Of a DNA stretch of 64,000 nucleotides, positions 63,224 to 64,000 are shown one piece after another. Source of the DNA: Aneurinibacillus terranovensis DSM 18919. GTDB lineage: Bacteria > Bacillota > Bacilli > Aneurinibacillales > Aneurinibacillaceae. Numbering within the stretch: the first letter of the stretch is position 1; the number at the start of each line of letters is the position of its first letter. Below the pieces are notes generated by a model. It saw only the letters and a list, made by a program, of their open reading frames with translations, made no database searches and was not told the DNA's origin. The translations under genes were made by a program, and so were the position numbers. Location of the stretch: contig NZ_AUMJ01000004.1 of assembly GCF_000430625.1 (NCBI RefSeq), positions 1 through 64,000 of the forward strand, written 5' to 3'.

Positions 63224-64000
63224 TGGGAACAAAAGCGCGTCTGATTCTGGAGGACGGAACGGTCTTTGCGGGAAAATCTTTTGGAGCAACCGGAGAATCG
63301 CTAGGTGAGGTCGTATTTAATACCGGAATCACCGGCTACCAGGAAGTGCTCTCAGACCCATCCTACTGTGGGCAAATCGTAACGATGACCTACCCGTTAA
63401 TCGGCAATTACGGCATTAACCGCGACGATTTTGAATCGATTCGCCCGTTTGTTTCGGGATTTGTTGTGCGTGAATACTGCGAATACGCGAGCAACTGGCG
63501 CAGCGTGCAATCGATCGATTCTGTTTTAAAAGAGTACGGAATCCCTGGCATATCGGAAGTAGATACACGGAAGTTAACACGAATCATTCGCAAGCACGGA
63601 ACATTGAAAGGAATTCTTACAACGGCAGACGGTTCCGTTGAGTCGCTGATTAAAAAGGTAAAGGTTCCATTCATGACCGACCAGGTATCCCGGGTATCAA
63701 CGAAAAGTATGTTCGCCGTACCCGGACACGGCCCGCGCATCGTGCTGGTCGACTTCGGCGCGAAATACGGCATTTTGCGCGAACTGAACAGGCGCAATTG
63801 CGATGTGGTAGTCGTCCCCTATAATGTTTCGGCGGACGAAATTCGCCGGATTCGTCCGGACGGGATTGTTCTGTCTAACGGCCCGGGAGACCCGAAAGAC
63901 GTTCCGGAAGCGATTTGTATGATCAAAGAAATCCTCGGTGAATACCCGCTGTTCGGTATCTGCCTCGGCCACCAGCTGTTTGCGCTCGCGTGCGGCGCGG
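63223..64000 (+). CDS. carA: Carbamoyl-phosphate synthase small subunit, 3' end outside the window
   Basis: The first 259 codons of a normal CarA (about 360): N-terminal LILEDGTVFAGKSFGA, FNTGITGYQEVLSDPSYCGQIVTMTYPLIGNYG, TRKLTRIIR, then the amidotransferase domain with LSNGPGDPKD and the nucleophile Cys in FGICLGHQ. It supplies ammonia from glutamine for carbamoyl phosphate. In pyr operons this copy is pyrAA. One-base overlap with pyrC. Confidence 0.96.
   Translation, partial: MGTKARLILEDGTVFAGKSFGATGESLGEVVFNTGITGYQEVLSDPSYCGQIVTMTYPLIGNYGINRDDFESIRPFVSGFVVREYCEYASNWRSVQSIDSVLKEYGIPGISEVDTRKLTRIIRKHGTLKGILTTADGSVESLIKKVKVPFMTDQVSRVSTKSMFAVPGHGPRIVLVDFGAKYGILRELNRRNCDVVVVPYNVSADEIRRIRPDGIVLSNGPGDPKDVPEAICMIKEILGEYPLFGICLGHQLFALACGA

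Overview
The window is a chromosomal segment of a Gram-positive endospore former of the order Bacillales, most like the Aneurinibacillus/Brevibacillus/Paenibacillus side of the order. The evidence is the gene set and order: a complete division and cell-wall cluster (mraZ to ftsZ) carrying spoVD and spoVE, the spoIIGA-sigE-sigG sporulation sigma block, ylmC to ylmH, divIVA, ileS, lspA, rluD, and a PyrR-attenuated pyr operon. MurE carries the DNPR motif of meso-diaminopimelate-adding enzymes, so the wall is expected to be DAP-type. Many genes start with TTG or GTG behind strong AGGAGG-type ribosome sites. The genus is an inference; there is no rRNA in the window.

Layout. 1-9.2 kb: a ylaH/ylaL/ylaJ/ylaK(phoH)-type neighbourhood holding a large sigma-54 activator with an 11-bp repeat array and a perfect -24/-12 promoter behind it, then a metallo-hydrolase, a CcoS-like oxidase maturation protein and a GAF-GAF-GGDEF diguanylate cyclase. 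9.2-15 kb: a candidate C-rich small RNA, a MidA-type methyltransferase, a DUF2626 protein, a SufR-like regulator, mgsR, and an unusual histidine kinase fused to an RsbR-type STAS module. 15-21.6 kb: a leucine/acyl-CoA catabolic operon of the yng type with an RsfA-family sporulation regulator set among its genes and a TetR regulator at its end. 21.7-24.6 kb: bshC (bacillithiol) and S-adenosylhomocysteinase. 24.7-44.7 kb: the dcw cluster, in order mraZ, rsmH, ftsL, pbpB, spoVD, murE, mraY, murD, spoVE, murG, murB, murA, divIB, two DUF881 genes, sbp, ftsA, ftsZ. 44.7-46.9 kb: an accessory island with a truncated MFS transporter remnant, a 55-codon unannotated ORF and a short-chain dehydrogenase with an odd N-terminus. 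47-49.6 kb: spoIIGA, sigE, sigG. 49.8-50.6 kb: a lone amino-acid-binding lipoprotein on the opposite strand. 50.8-59.1 kb: ylmC, pgeF, ylmE, sepF, ylmG, ylmH, divIVA, ileS, lspA, rluD. 59.1-64 kb: pyrR, pyrP, pyrC and the start of carA.

How it works together. The central 35 kb makes lipid II (MurA to MurG, MraY), builds the division ring (FtsA, FtsZ, SepF, DivIVA, Sbp, FtsL/DivIB/PBP2B) and adds the sporulation-specific septal or cortex enzymes SpoVD and SpoVE, followed by the compartment-specific sigma factors. The pyr end is controlled by PyrR through RNA sites before pyrR, pyrP and (where pyrB is expected) pyrC. pyrB itself is absent from this operon; the site holds repeats and long hairpins instead.

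The least explained material is non-coding: two dispersed repeat families (one with a 30-nt conserved loop inside stems of unrelated sequence), a strong promoter-to-terminator unit with no ORF at 9.3-9.4 kb, and the sigma-54 promoter at 3.6 kb, which has no obvious dedicated protein-coding target. All functional calls come from reading the sequence; no database search was run.
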